From Cryptomeria japonica (lineage: Eukaryota; Streptophyta; Pinopsida; Cupressales; Cupressaceae), in NCBI RefSeq assembly GCF_030272615.1, contig NC_081414.1, positions 4,341,501 through 4,405,500 on the forward strand: a stretch of DNA of 64,000 nt, written 5' to 3'. The notes below the pieces were generated by a model, which saw only the letters and a program-made list of their open reading frames with translations, ran no database searches and was not told the origin of the DNA. A program made the translations under genes and the position numbers. Below, in pieces: positions 12,781 to 26,100 of this stretch. Within the stretch, counting starts at the first letter, position 1; the number at the start of each line of letters is the position of its first letter.

Positions 12781-14575
12781 TGCAACTCTCAGTCAATCAG
12801 ATGGCCTGCGTGGATTCACAAACTCAACATGCCTGAAAGTTACCTATCATGTAGTAGCGAAAAGGTTTGGCGGGACCCAGCGATAAGGACTTCTTTCTTG
12901 GCTAAAAGCATTCTATCGAAGTATCTAAGATTCAAACAGTATCGATGAGACCCAACGATGTCTCATTGATATAAAAGAGGCATCGAAGAAAGCAAACGCC
13001 GATGAAATTCAGAAAGGACTCATCGAAGATAATAACTCCATCGATAAAAGATATCGAGGAAAGTGGAGATGGTTCTCATCGACAAGAAAAGGTCTTCGAG
13101 GATATAACACTATCGATACAAAAAGACTCACCGAAAGGGATGGTCCCACCAACAAAAGGTATCGAAGAAAGAAGAGGTGGCCCCCACCGATGAGATAAGG
13201 ATATGAGTTTCGATGGGAGGACAAAAGAAGTCACCGAAGTCCAAAGTCTCTTCGACATGAAACCCGGTGGACAGCAAAAAGATTTAGATGAGAATGAGTT
13301 TTGAGGAGACTAAAGGGCATGTCTTCGATACACATGGTTTCATCGATAGAAGCCATCTCTCTTTGTTTCATCTAATCGGATGGACAACGTGGTTTTGTGA
13401 GATCAAGCTGAACGTGTTTTAACCTTCGCGAAGTGGTGAAAGGGTTTGGCGGGTCCCAGAGATAAGCGGTCTTCTTTGGTTAAAGAATGATCGGGTTGGA
13501 AAAAGATCAATGGCTTCTCGTTGTTTCGTGGTCGGGAGATGCACAAGCTATACCTTCAGCGAAATAGCGAAAAGGTGGAGGGTCCCGCTAAGAGTGGTAG
13601 TAAATGTGGTAACCCCAGTTGGCGATGACATGGCAGTGACAAGGCACTCAATTGGTGGTATGCAGTGGGTCTGGGAAAGGTTGTCATAAAAAGAGTAAAC
13701 AATGAGCAAGTTCTTGAGATCTAACGGCTCGCGTGAATTCGCGAAGATAAGATGCTAGCAAGTTAGTCATTGTGAAGTAGCGAAAAGGCCGATGGGCCCA
13801 AGGGATAGGCATGGTATGAAGTTAAAAGTAGATCAGGTCTGTTTTGATCTAACGGTTCTCGTGGTTTCGTGGTTGCAAGCCAAACGAAGAATAATGTTCG
13901 CGAAGTTGTGAAAGACAGGTAGAAACCACATGGAGGAGTGACGTGGCATAACAGCTGCCGCTTTTTGTAGAGCTTGATAGTAATGTGTCGAGTGACACGT
14001 GGTTTAAAAAAGTGGTTGAGGGCCCGCCTAGGTGTAACCGGCAATTATGTGGGAATAGTAAAAGGGAATACGTGGCGCATTAAGGGTGGAACCAAAAGGA
14101 GTTTCCAGGGCTAATGGCCGACTGCCATGTGGCATTTATTAACCAGAGAACAAGTGGGGTAAGTAATTCCCGGATAAAGGGCCCACTTAAAAGGCATTCA
14201 TCTCAAGATTGATCCAACCCTTCTCGTTGTTTCATGACCCGAAGATGCCCGCAGCTTAACCTCAGCGAAATGGCGAAAACCATTAGCCGTCAAGATGAGG
14301 CGCGGTTAGTTAAAAGGATTGACGGTCCCTGTTGGAGTTAAAGGCCGGGTGATTTGAGTTTGATCTAACGCTTGGCACAACCTCGTGAAGGAAAAGTGCA
14401 CGACTGTTAAACTCTGCGAAGTGGCAAAAAGGAGGTAGGGCCCGACACTAAAGCAAATAGATTAAACGGAGATAAAGGCGATGCAAGTTCTCGAGATCCA
14501 ACGACCAGCGTTGTTTCGTGAAAGAAAAGAGCACGGGTTTTATGTTCTGCGAAGTAGCAAAAGAGCAAAACAGAG
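12770..14575 (+). repeat. Eight-unit degenerate repeat array upstream of module B
   Basis: About eight diverged units share a pattern: GATCTAACG or GATCCAACG, then a word like CTCGTTGTTTCGTG, then 40-50 bases on GCGAAGTAGCGAAAAGG, often followed by a GGGCCC or GGGTCCC block. Cores of the third word lie near 12855, 13432, 13560, 13775, 13903, 14265, 14420 and 14550. Spacing is irregular (about 125-360 bases, wider where the subterminal copy intervenes). The array is more GC-rich than its surroundings and ends about 330 bases before the module B start. It may be a promoter or a binding-site array. It is not a CRISPR array: units are diverged and not equally spaced. Confidence 0.6.
12960..13320 (+). 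repeat. Second copy of the CACTA subterminal 'atcgatga' region
   Basis: This stretch aligns with the left subterminal region: 'aaaggactcatcgaagataataact' at about 13012 corresponds to about 7508, and the block around 13215-13290 (accgaag, ttcgacat, acccggtgga) corresponds to about 8088-8130. It precedes module B as the first copy precedes module A. The simplest reading is an old duplication of a 'subterminal region plus gene' module within the element. Confidence 0.65.
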
Positions 14576-14906
14576 GAAAGACTTGGAGAAATTATGACCC
14601 GTTGGAGCCAGTTTTGAATTCGATTTGACGAATTTAATTATGAAAAGAAAGTCGAACCATGCAGAGTTAATTTCTAAAAACTTAAATGCCAACTTGCCCT
14701 TTTCAGTCCACCTCAACTTGATTGCTAAGTATTGTTTCATCGAAGTTTGTTGCAGAGCAAATTGTTGCAGAGCGATTTTCTTCAAGCGAATAATCAGGTT
14801 TCTTGTGCTTTTCTTGATAACTCTTGGTTTGTTCTCAAATACTGCTATGTGAATTACTTCATTAGAGGTTTGTGCTAACTTCTAGTGGTATAATTGTTTG
14901 ACCATA

Positions 14907-17900
14907 ATGGTACCCAGAAGAGAATTTATAGGGAAAGTGAATTACCAGGACCGAAATATATGTGATGATTTTTTAGAGCAATTAACCATGTCCACCAATG
15001 TTGGGGCTAAGGCCAAAGAGCTAGTACCTAAGAACCCTTGTCTAAAAATTGGAGATGGCCTTTATGATAAGGGTAATTGGTTGAGGGACCCTGAAATAGG
15101 ATTGTCAGGCTTAGGACTCTTCAAAGTTGGTTTTGGGCAGAGGAATTCCCCAACTCCTTTGAATGGCATATGGGAGCAGGATGTAGGAAAGCTTGTGGTC
15201 CCAGGTGTTTATATGGATGTAGATATGTTAGCCCTGATTGCACAGAATTATGACTCTGTGGCAAGATGCATCAGGAACATAAAGGGATCAGTCTTGATTG
15301 AGATAAATGAAGATGAATTCAAGAAAGTGTTTAAACTCATTGAGTCCTCCAATTTGTTAGAACCTATTGACTTTGAGTCATTAGCCCAGGTTTACAACAC
15401 ATAAAGGGATCATCTTAGAAGTGGCCCATTGAAATAATTCTTTGTAAAGATAGGGGGGTTAATAGTTGTAGGCCCCAGCACAATGGAACCATTCTCTCTC
15501 AACCTATTCAATCTAAGAGCTAAGGGCATGTATTGGGCATTATGCCAGATTTTTGGAGAGGATGCTGAAAAGAATATGCCAACCCATTATATGTTAATGA
15601 TTGCACAAATTCTAAACCCCTCCCTAGTAATAACATTTGATTATGCCTCATACCTTGCTGATGCAATTCATAAAGGGCTAGTAGGAATAAAAAATGGTAA
15701 GGTGGATAGGCCATTTGGATGGCACTCCATGTTAATGCATATGTTTTTGTTCAAAGGGGCTGATTATTTTGGAAAGGAGATGGACCTGATTAAGGTCAAG
15801 GATAAAGAGGAGATGCCAGTGCAATTGTGGAGTACTATTCTATCTTGGGATAGAGAAGATGCAAGTTATTTAAAGTTTTATAGATGCTTTGCATCTAAAA
15901 TTAGGATTCTTCTATGTAGAGAAAACCCTAGAATTCCTAAGGCTCTTTAGGAGTTTGCAGAGGATATCAAAATTGTTCACAATTGGGGAGACATATATTT
16001 GTACCCTGTGTCTACTATTTTTAGAGTGTTTGGATTTAGAGGCACCCCCTTTTTACTACCCTATCAAGTCCCATTGAAGATAGGGATTGCAGAAGTCCTG
16101 AGACAAATTGGGGGAGTACAAGAAGCAGAGCTAACGAATAGAGGTAAAGGGACTATTTTCCCAACTATTACCATGGCTCACCATTTTGTGATCACTAAGG
16201 GTGGATGGAGATTTTTTGAAGAACTCTTTAAGACATATTGGCTGTCTACTGCAGTGTCAAGATGTGCAGACCCCGAGGATTTTTTCAATGGCATGTTCAG
16301 AAAAAGAGCAGTGTGCAGAGGTAGGCCACATCAATTTCAGTTCCTAGAAGATCTAATTAGAAATGAATTCAGCTTAGATGAGCAAGAACTGAGGAAGGAG
16401 AAGTGGGTGGCATATAAGAAAGCCCTTGATTTTATCCATCAATTTGACACTGGCTATGACCCCCTTTCTAGCTTCAATCCATTTGAGGAGAAAATAAAAT
16501 TCCTGATTCTTTATTTTGAAGATCTCATGCAAACCTTAAAAGAAAAGAGGGAGGCCATAATGCAAAATGAGCCTGATAAGGCTAAGATGGTATTGGCTAA
16601 GCCTGCCTTTGCTAGAGATATCCCACGTGGTGACTATGTAATGCACAAAAGGTCAAAGTACACTGTGATAATACCAGTGACAGGTGAGCCTTCCACTTCA
16701 AAAGGGAAGAGGAAAATTGAAGATGTCATTGACATCCAGGATTCCCATAAGAAGCAGAGAGTGGGAAAGGAAATTGAAATTGATGAGCCTCAATATTCTC
16801 CATCTCAGTCTCCTATCCACATTGGAGATGAATAAGCTATGGCTAAACAATTATTGTAGTTAGGGAGTCTCGATGAGATTGCCTATACCTATGAGGAGAC
16901 CCAAGAGGGGATGCCCGAAGAGCCACCTAATGCTGAAATGGATTTGACTAATGGTGAGTTAAAGGGCCAAGAAATGGACCTTACTGTTAAGCAAGCTAGT
17001 GAAGAATTCCTAGCTGATAGTAATTTTGTCACATCAGGAGCTTTTATACAATTTCTATGGAAGCAAAATATTGATCAATTCAAGACTAGATGTGAACAGA
17101 GCAAAAGTGAATAGCCTCTTAAAAATACAACTCAGGTAGAAGAAGAGGTTAAGCAAGAAATGATGGAGGAGTTCAAAGCAATCACCCCTGAGAAAGGAAG
17201 AGAAATGGTAGCAAAGGCTGGTGTGTTGATTCTCCCTAAATGGGATATAGTTGATGCCTTAATGCTTGATGCAGTGAGGAAAGAAACAAAGCCTATGGAA
17301 GGAGTGACATTCAGCAAAGATAATGCTTCTCTTGTCATGTGGTCTTTAAAGAAGGATGAAAACAAAAGAAGGAAGGAAGCATCATATTCTAGGCTCTTAG
17401 GAGGCATGATAGTTAAAAGAGTCCAAGACACAGGGGTAGTGGAAGCTGCAAGCACAATCCTAAAGACTGCAAAATTCAGTGTTGTGGTGGTAGAGAAAGA
17501 GGTGCAAGAAAAGGCTAATCTCCAATTGAAGTTGGAGACTATTTTAAAAGCTTACAATGATGCTAAAGAAGGAATAGCCAATAGAGACAGCATAATTGCT
17601 AGACTCCAGAGTCAACTGGTGGGTCAATATCATCCCGGTGAATCTTCTACACTCATGATAGCCTCCTCTCCAGCAAGACCCCCTCCTACTAGTCCCATCA
17701 TTGAATATCCCCCTTCTCCTATGCCTTCTAGTTCCCAATTACCTGAAAATGTCCAACATGAGTTGGAAAAATTGAAACAAGCTCAGACATTGTATGCAAA
17801 CAAAAATGAGGAGAAGGTGAAAGCCACCATCTTGAAGTTTGTTGACTCAATCAAAACCTCCAATGTATACATAAATATGAAGAGGATTCTTGAGATTTTG

Positions 17901-18518
17901 ATCAAATTGAGAGAAGAAGAAGCCACTTTGGAACCAATCCTGAATAAGTGGGTGCCTAGAGGTAAAGAGTTAGAGCTCATGTGTTCTTCCCATGCAGATG
18001 CAGAAGAGAATGACAATATAAGGTCCACATGTGAGTTTATAAAAGAGATGAATATTCTTTTAGTGGAAGGAGCAGGTATAAAAAGAAAAGCCCAACTTTA
18101 TAGGAAAGAATATTCAAATTATAAATTTGAAATGTTTCCAGAAGGTTTCATTGGTCTTGTCTAGCTAAAGAAAGAGAAGACTTGGTTAAAGGAGGTGGAC
18201 CACAATTTGTCCCTAAGGATCAATCAGATTAATAGTACCAATGACACATCCTTATTTGTCCTAACAATTGAGAAAATTGAAAAAGTGAAATCTCATTATG
18301 GTTTCATAGAAACAGAGATTGGGCATGTATGAGTCACTTGGAAGCGGCTAGAAGATATGAAACAGAAGATTGCTAGTTTTACTTGGCCTAGTGATGATGT
18401 GTATCAGGAATGGAAAGATATGTATATGGGACAGAAAGAAGATGCTCGAGAGCAGTTACAGGAGGTTGCAATAGAACAACAAGTAGAGGAAGTCGCAGAT
18501 GCTGAAAAGGACTTATAA
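14907..18518 (+). pseudogene. Module B: second, diverged copy of the unknown CACTA-borne protein family
   Basis: This is a paralogue of module A, not recognised by me. It opens at ATG 14907. Matching blocks, in order, are VGKLVVPGVYMDVDML (module A has LGRLVVANVFMNVELM), HNWGD with FRVFGFRGTPFLLPYQVP, EEFLADSNFVTSGAF, and TPEKGREMVAKAGVLI. A basic, NLS-like stretch with KRKIEDV and KKQRV lies near 16700-16770. The C-terminal third is coiled-coil-like and contains a proline/serine-rich linker (about 17660-17740, ARPPPTSP and PPSPMPSSSQ). The longest uninterrupted parts are about 830-1000 bases. It is interrupted by a handful of stops, again mostly TAG. The full-length protein would be near 1,100-1,200 residues. 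The family shows no visible transposase, polymerase or protease motif. Confidence 0.7.
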
Positions 18519-19576
18519 CCACTTCTTGAAAATGACCGGTTGTTTGTAACAAACTTTCTTTTGAAGGGTCCAAATCTTGTGTGCATCCATACTATTATAA
18601 ATGGATACCATGACTCCTAAAAAAATGATCGCAAGTAATTGTAAGAAAACGCTGCAGAAATTTATCTGAGCTTTTTTCTAGTCTTATGGAGAATACTCTG
18701 AGTTTTGTAATATTTTCTCAAAATTAATATCAATATACAGACTAGAAATAGTGTATATACATAAATGTGCATAGCAGTCATAGGGCAACTCATGTCAAAT
18801 GTGCAACTCAATACAATAAATAATCTTAGTTTGTAGCCCTATAGCATCATAATGCAGTCCTTGACCAAGTATGCATACAAGAAACATCTAGTTCTATTAA
18901 GGCACAAGCATCAAAGTCAGAGGTTATGATAACTAGTGAAAAACATCAAGAACAAAAAGTTTAGTCTAATGAATTAGGAGTTGCAATAAAAAAACTTACA
19001 AGGATGAGGCATATTCATAACTTTTGCAGTCCCACCTTGGATATCAACACTAGAAGCAACTCATATTATTTGTGTACAGACAAGACAATATGGGAGTTCA
19101 TTATACCCAACAACTCGTGGTGTTGTTGTTCGTGTTGGCTCTGTTGGACCCTGCAATTAAGATTCAATATACATTATTCAATAAGATTAATTGTGCAACA
19201 TAATGAAATATTGAAAAGTGTGTTACCTTGTTGAGCTTCGCTTGGTTTCGAGAATAGTTTAATATTCTCTACTTAACAGGGCCAACCACGTGAAGGTGGA
19301 AGCTCATTTGGCCCTCCCCCCCCCCTAACATCACTCTAAATTCCCCGTTAACATCTTATAACATTCATTCATTAATTCTTTCTACTATTAATAAAATATA
19401 GCATTCATTCATTAATATCACATAACGTTCATTAACACATAACATTGATTAACATTAATTAACATGCAACATTCATCAATATTAATTAACACATATCATC
19501 CATAACCATTAATTAGCACATAATTACATTCACTAACACATAAAAATCAGTCATTATCAAATAAGTTAGATTACAA
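18519..19576. other. Spacer between module B and the transposase genes
   Basis: The two genes converge here. I see a possible polyadenylation zone for module B (about 18590-18740), a run of ten or eleven C near 19315, and low-complexity ATTCATTAA-type repeats from 19340 to 19560. No gene is visible. Confidence 0.5.
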
Positions 19577-22429
19577 TCATTTCTTTCTTTGTTTTCTCTT
19601 TGAAGCTATGAAAAGACTAAGTGGAACATCGGTGTCTTCATCATTTCCCCCCTCTGCAGATGTTCCGCCAACTGCTCGTGATCTCAATGTATGCCTAGTC
19701 CTATACAGAGGACGAGGACACTGAAGCGAAGGGGGGTCCTCTGCAATAACAAAGAAATGGGTTAAATTCAAAAAAAAAAAATTATTATTGTTACAAGTAT
19801 TTCATTAATTTAGAGAACATAATTGTTCTGCTCTTTACCTGATGGGGCCACATCATTTTGTGTAGCCTCAACCTCAACATGTTGAACACCACGGTCCTCT
19901 TTACCTGAGTGGGGAACATCACGTTCTTGAGGTTGTGTACCCAGATCATGCTCCACTTGCTTACCACCGACTACATGCTCTAAAATATTAACAAGAAAGG
20001 TTACATTAATTACTACTCTAATTACAAATTAAGATGTTTAATTGTATTAATAGCTAAATAAATAAATTTGAATAGCAAATGAATACCTCCACTACTGGGA
20101 TGCACATCTGGACCTTCATGTGCAGGTGGTGTTTCACAATTAGCAGGCTGCATTCCAATGACATGCACATTGTTATCATTGCTTGCTTGTTTAAAACAAA
20201 TATAGTCACTTTATGTTGGAACTCAACATCAATTAGATTATTGGTAAAGTATTCAATTTAAAACAACTTCCATTTAGCATATTTACCTGTGTGACGGATG
20301 CACTCGAATGTTGTGTATGCCCACTCAATTCTCATAGCCGATCAGCCACGGCTGAATAGCCTTGCTGGTAGGCAATTCTCTTGTCATCTTTTGTGGGTGC
20401 TCCATTGAATTCAGAGCCCTGCATTTTTGCTTGGTACCGTGAATTTTGCTTGCATTGTTTGATAAAAAAAAAACGTTTGCAATTTATTAATATTTTGAGA
20501 CAATATGGGAGTTTACATGAGATACTTACAATTCGTGCAGCAAGTTTCATGTAACCACCAGAGCCAAGTTTGTGTTGCCCGTGTTTTTCTTGCCTTGCCT
20601 TGGTTGCCTTTGACGTGTCACTCGGTCTATAAAAAGTTTGAAATATGTTGGATTATATAAATATAAAGAGTAATTAATTAGTACATAGTTACATTCTTAA
20701 TAGTATCATGTACCTTCTTCTGGCGTCTACTGGTGTATTTCCTTTTTTCCTTTCAATTCTCTCCTTGGCATCCAAAATCAGGTCCTTCCACTCCCTCTCT
20801 GGAATCATGGGGGGACGCTTGCACTTTAGGTTCCTCTCCAAATGGGTCTTGTATTGGTCCCTCACATACTTTAGATATGTGCCAGCTTTTTCAAGGAGCT
20901 TGGTTTTGTCAAAGGTGTCATTTCCAAACCACTCAACCATTTGGTTTGTCAATTCATCTTTTAACCTTTTTTCTTGGTCATTCCACCTTTTAAAGCAAAA
21001 ACAAACCTGTTAGATTCAGAAATGAACTGAAGCTACATTTATTACACTTCAAGAAATGGATCAAAGGAAAAGTATTCTAGCAATGATATGAAATCAAAAG
21101 TGGATAAGGGTTAGTTCACATATGATGTACCACCTTTTACGTATGGTGGGCCCAAATATCTGCAATGCAATGTCACTAAGATGTTTATAGAAAATATCAT
21201 TGCCTGCAAAAAATTCATGGGATCAATATTAGTCCAAAACGAGTGATCATAAAGTAAATTATAATTAGAGTATATATAATAATAAGTTTAAAGTACCTGG
21301 AACCTTTTGTATCTTTAAGGGAAGCATTTCTTTGTCGCTCACCATGAATGTGGCCTGCAATGTTCCCGTACTAGCAATACGAGAAGATCCAGGAAACGAT
21401 GCTCTGTTATCAACAGTAGTCGCCTGTGGCACATCCTCATGTGCATCTCCTCCTGCAAAAAATGAATCCACTATGAAATGGCATTAGAATTCAAGAAAGA
21501 ACACTTGAAGGGAAATAAACACATGATAGAAGATAGAACAAAAGAGGGATCTACCAACAGTGGGCGGGCCAATATGATGTGCACTAGAGGATGTCTGCAT
21601 GCTACGTGTTGCCAACATTGCAGTCGGCAATACAAGTGAGGGTGACCTCTAATGAGGCGACGTCGGCATTTGCACAGTAACATTGACAGCACCTAAAGAA
21701 TAATACATTAAATATATCAAACATTAAATATATGAAAAGTGCAAGAATTGTAAACAAGGATGAACCTTTATTTTGAAAATTGATAGTATCAAGTATGATG
21801 TGTTTTGGGTACTCAGAGTGATAAGCCAAGCAAGTGATAATACAAGAAAATCGTCATCACCTAATCCTACAACACCCTGATCGTAGGAACGACTTTCATG
21901 AGGGCAGATATATTGCTGTAAAAACAATGCGTACATATTTTAGTTAATGACATAAAAAGAGAATAAAATATAAACCATTATTGAACTTTTGTTATAATTA
22001 AAGCTTTCATTACTGCTTACTTGCAAGTTTTTTGTTGTCTTATACAATAATTCCACCCTCTGTCATATCTCATCAGTGGTAGGATGCACGGCTGCCAAAG
22101 CAACAATCTCTTTTCTAATTTTTATAAGAGGCATTTTAAAGAATATCACAAGGTCTATGGGATCTTCAGGGTCATCATTGCTTAACCCTAATGATTCCAC
22201 ATCCATAGAAAGGTGCTTAGGTATTGCAACTCCCTTTCCCTTTCCCCGAACATCCGTCTATGTCAAGAATATCATTAACAATTACAAAATTAGTATAAAT
22301 CACTAAAAAAAAGAACATAATAATGTAACAGTTTGCTTCTACCTAATTTGTAAAAATTACAATGAGGTTTACCTGCTCGGTAGAAGTGTCGCAAGGTACA
22401 TCTCTGTTTGCGATATGTGATGGATCCAT
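19577..22429 (-). pseudogene. CACTA second gene, Transposase_24 (Ptta/En/Spm) family
   Basis: The minus-strand start ATG at 22429 begins MDPSHIANRDVP and the first exon ends at a GT donor near 22372. Later exons carry a lysine/glycine-rich stretch (GKGKGVAIPKH), a conserved core at 20952-20710 with EWFGNDTFDKTKLLEKAG and PPMIPEREWKDL, the KHGQHKLGSGGYMKLAARI block (about 20600-20540) and a C terminus ending in ASKRKQRKK at 19577. These are hallmarks of the plant Transposase_24 domain, found in the second protein of CACTA elements, which is thought to bind subterminal repeats. At least one in-frame TGA lies in the second exon (near 22060), so the gene is probably not functional. Intron boundaries other than the first are approximate. 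Confidence 0.75.
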
Positions 22430-22855
22430 GTCGACCTGTGACAAAGAAAAAATATAAAAAACGTTAGCACAATTACATCATACACAACATGAACAACATG
22501 AATTTTGTAGACAAAAAGAGTATTAAATAATAAAAAGATGTTGTCATCAAAATCATTGTAAATTTTGTAATTCCTTACCTTTACTTTATGTAGACTATGC
22601 AGGATCCTCAACTAAATGGTCACATAAATAGTCACATAGCTAATAAACAATCCAATTTCCATAAATAAACACAGTTTAAAAATTGTCACATAAATAGTCA
22701 CACCCCCTATCTCCATCTCCATATTAAAAGGTGCATCATGAATTAATTATGTAATGGCATTAGAATTCAAAATAGAATGAATTAATTATGTAGAAAAATT
22801 CTATCAAGAAGTCAATATTCAATAGATAATATACTAATTGCATTCCTCATACATT

Positions 22856-22885
22856 TCATTCCTCGTCATCATGAACATCAAGGTC

Positions 22886-22959
<74 letters not shown>

Positions 22960-23109
22960 TGTCATCATCGCCATCATCATCATCATCATCATCGTCGTCG
23001 TCGTCGTCGTTGTCGTCGTCGTCGTCGTCGTCGTCGTCATCGTCATCGTCGTCATCATCGTCATCATCATCAACGTCTTCGCCATCATCATCATCATCAT
23101 CACCATCAC

Positions 23110-23143
<34 letters not shown>

Positions 23144-26100
23144 GTCGTCATCTTCTTCTTCTTCTTCTTGTTCTTCTTCATCGTCATTGTGAAACTATTG
23201 ATCGTGATCATCATCCACTTCATCTTCTACTTCTTTGATATCTTCTTCTTCGGTATCTTCTTCTTCCATCACATTATACTTTATCAGCCTTCCTCTTAGA
23301 TCATGTCTAACAACAAATGACCAACCTGGTTTATGTAGAACCTTTAAGTAAAATACTTGCTCACATTGGCTTGGAAGAACATAGGGCTCATCCCCAACTG
23401 GTTCAAATGACCTTGTATTTAGCATTATAAAACCATTATCATGTTCAATAACAGTTCTATCAGGATCATTTTTATTCAATCGTAGCCTGTACCATTTGAC
23501 GACGAACAAAACTAATTTGAAGGAATTAAAGTCACACTCAAGTATATCATCCAAAATCCCATAGTATCAATTTTGAGACTGTTGAGGATGAATGTCATTT
23601 CTCGATGAAATATTTGTCACCTCAAAGACTGCGGTGATTCCAGAATCACAAGTTTTCTTCGTGCCATCCAACTTTTTTATGCGAAATTTATGACCATTGC
23701 AACACATAGCGTTGTGGTGTTTGACCTGTGATATGTCAAACATGTAAAATTTATTGCATTGTGAGTTGATAAACATATGGGTGATTAATAAATTTATATG
23801 TACCTATTTATCTCTTAAACCATATGCTAAATCAATTTCCCTTTGCGTAACATTGGAATCTCCATTACGATGTGCTTCTTTAACCAATGAAGCCACACCT
23901 TCCCATGTTAACGTGCGTCTAGAATGTTGACAACGTTCAATCCATACCGTCATCCAATCAAGATTGTTTGCAATATACAAATGTAGTGCATCCCACTCTC
24001 GACCAATTGTACAAAAAATAAATAGACGTCTTACAATTGATTTATTTTGAAGATTAAGAATTAATTAACTACAATAACATCTTATAATTACCTCTCACTT
24101 TCCCCAATCTACCTTTCCCCGTCAAGTCCTCCCCTTTGAATTTGTTAATGGTGTTGGGATCCCAAATGCGATCCACGTGGATCTTTGCTGCAAACTTAGG
24201 AAGATATTCAGAAATGTACACCATAGTCTAGTATACCATATATCCCTCCACCATAGAACCCTTGGGATGTGCTCTTTGTCGAACCAAAGCCTTCAAAAAT
24301 TTCAAGTGCCTCTCAACCATCCACATTGACCTAGTGTGCACAGGTCCACACAATTCAATCTCCTCAACTTGGTATATAAGGTAGTGTTCTTGTGCATTGA
24401 AAAAAGCTGGAGGTAGACACTTTTGCATTTCACACATTAAATGAGGAATTTTTCTCTTCCATTATTTTATATCGTCTTTAAGGATTTCTTTACATGACAA
24501 CCACCTACAAGGTATTCAAGATGCAAAAAAATATATTACATAAGTAAAACAAATCGCAAATATAATATCTATACAACGAACTAAACAAATACCACTACTT
24601 ACCTCATGTATTTTCCAAGATCATATATGACTTGCTTGACATTATTGTCGAAGTCGTCTGGGAGAGATAGAGGTAAAACGTACTGCAACAATTATAAAAT
24701 TATCTTTTTATTTTTTGTAACATAATGAAAAGTACACGTACGCTCAGTACTTAAATACATACTAAAAACACAAGAACATGAATTACCTTAATGAAGGTAT
24801 GCCAATCATGCATTTTCATCCCTGGCCCAAATTCACTTTTCTTTGATCTGAGATTGTTTATGTTCGCAGCAAATCCTGTGGGAAATCGAATTTTTCGTAT
24901 GACTTCTTTTATAGCATTGCTTTGTTGGTCCGTTAATAACCAAGGAAGCTCACTTATATTAATCTAGTCTCAATGGCTATTTGATTGAATGACATTTATT
25001 ATTGCATGATTGGAATCCTGAATGTCACTACATATTTTGATAATTTTTTCTTTGTCACGCCTTCCATCCAATATTTTCCATAATGTCTCTGTTATATTCT
25101 TTCCAATATGCATACTATCAAACAAATGAACAATTTGTAACTGCTCGTAGTAGGGCAACCTACTAAATTGTTGGGGATAACTTTTATTCCCTTAGGAAGG
25201 TGGTCATTTATGCCTTCACGACCTTCATGATCATCAATCACATCATCAGTAAATAAAACAAAATAGAAAAGATGTTTTATGACAAACCAATAGATGGAAT
25301 GGCATTACCTTGACGATTAATTCTATTATATTCCAACTTCCACAAGTGAGGTGTCATTCTTCGTGGCTTTGATGTATTCTCTTCTTTCCCATTGAAAAGA
25401 TGTTTTTCAGTATTTCGATACTTATGATTTTTGTGGAGAAAGTGCCTATACTCATCAAACACCTGCTTTCCTAAACTTTTTGAATGATGAGATTTCATCT
25501 TTGGACCACAAATAGGACATGCAAATTTTCCCTTTGTTTGAAGACCTACAAGATAATGTATAATTGGATTAAATATGATAATTTTTTGAATTATAATGTT
25601 CATGCACAACTTAAACACTATAACATAGCACAAAAATGTGTTAGCCCCAGGGCATCGTGTATTGTCCATAGAAGCATCTCATGGAATTGAAATTGTCTTT
25701 GTCATATTGGTCTAGAGACATCATACATAGTGACACCATTCCATAACTCCAGCAACTCATCGATAAGAGGCTCGATATATACATTCATATCTTTAACTTG
25801 GTACTTACCTAATCGAATGAACAAAAACATTACATAATTATTATGACCATTTTACTGCAATATTTATAATTAAATTTAGACGACTATATTTAAATGATAA
25901 AATACCTGGAACAATCATTGCCAACATTATGTGCTCCCTCTTTATTGACATCCATGGAGGAATGTTATTGTTGATAACAAAAACAGGCCACACTGAGTAA
26001 ACAGATCTCATCTCTCCAAATGGATTGACACCGTCCGCTGCCAATGAAAGCCTGAGATTACGAGGTTCTTCTTTAAAGTGTGGCCACTTTTCCTCTATGT

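Noticed and set aside
12770-14575. Possible CRISPR-like array
   Set aside because: Eukaryotic context, diverged units, irregular spacing and no uniform spacers.
22834-23299. Long frames of poly-Met, poly-Ile or poly-Ser
   Set aside because: They are shadows of the trinucleotide repeat that encodes the poly-Asp tail of the transposase.
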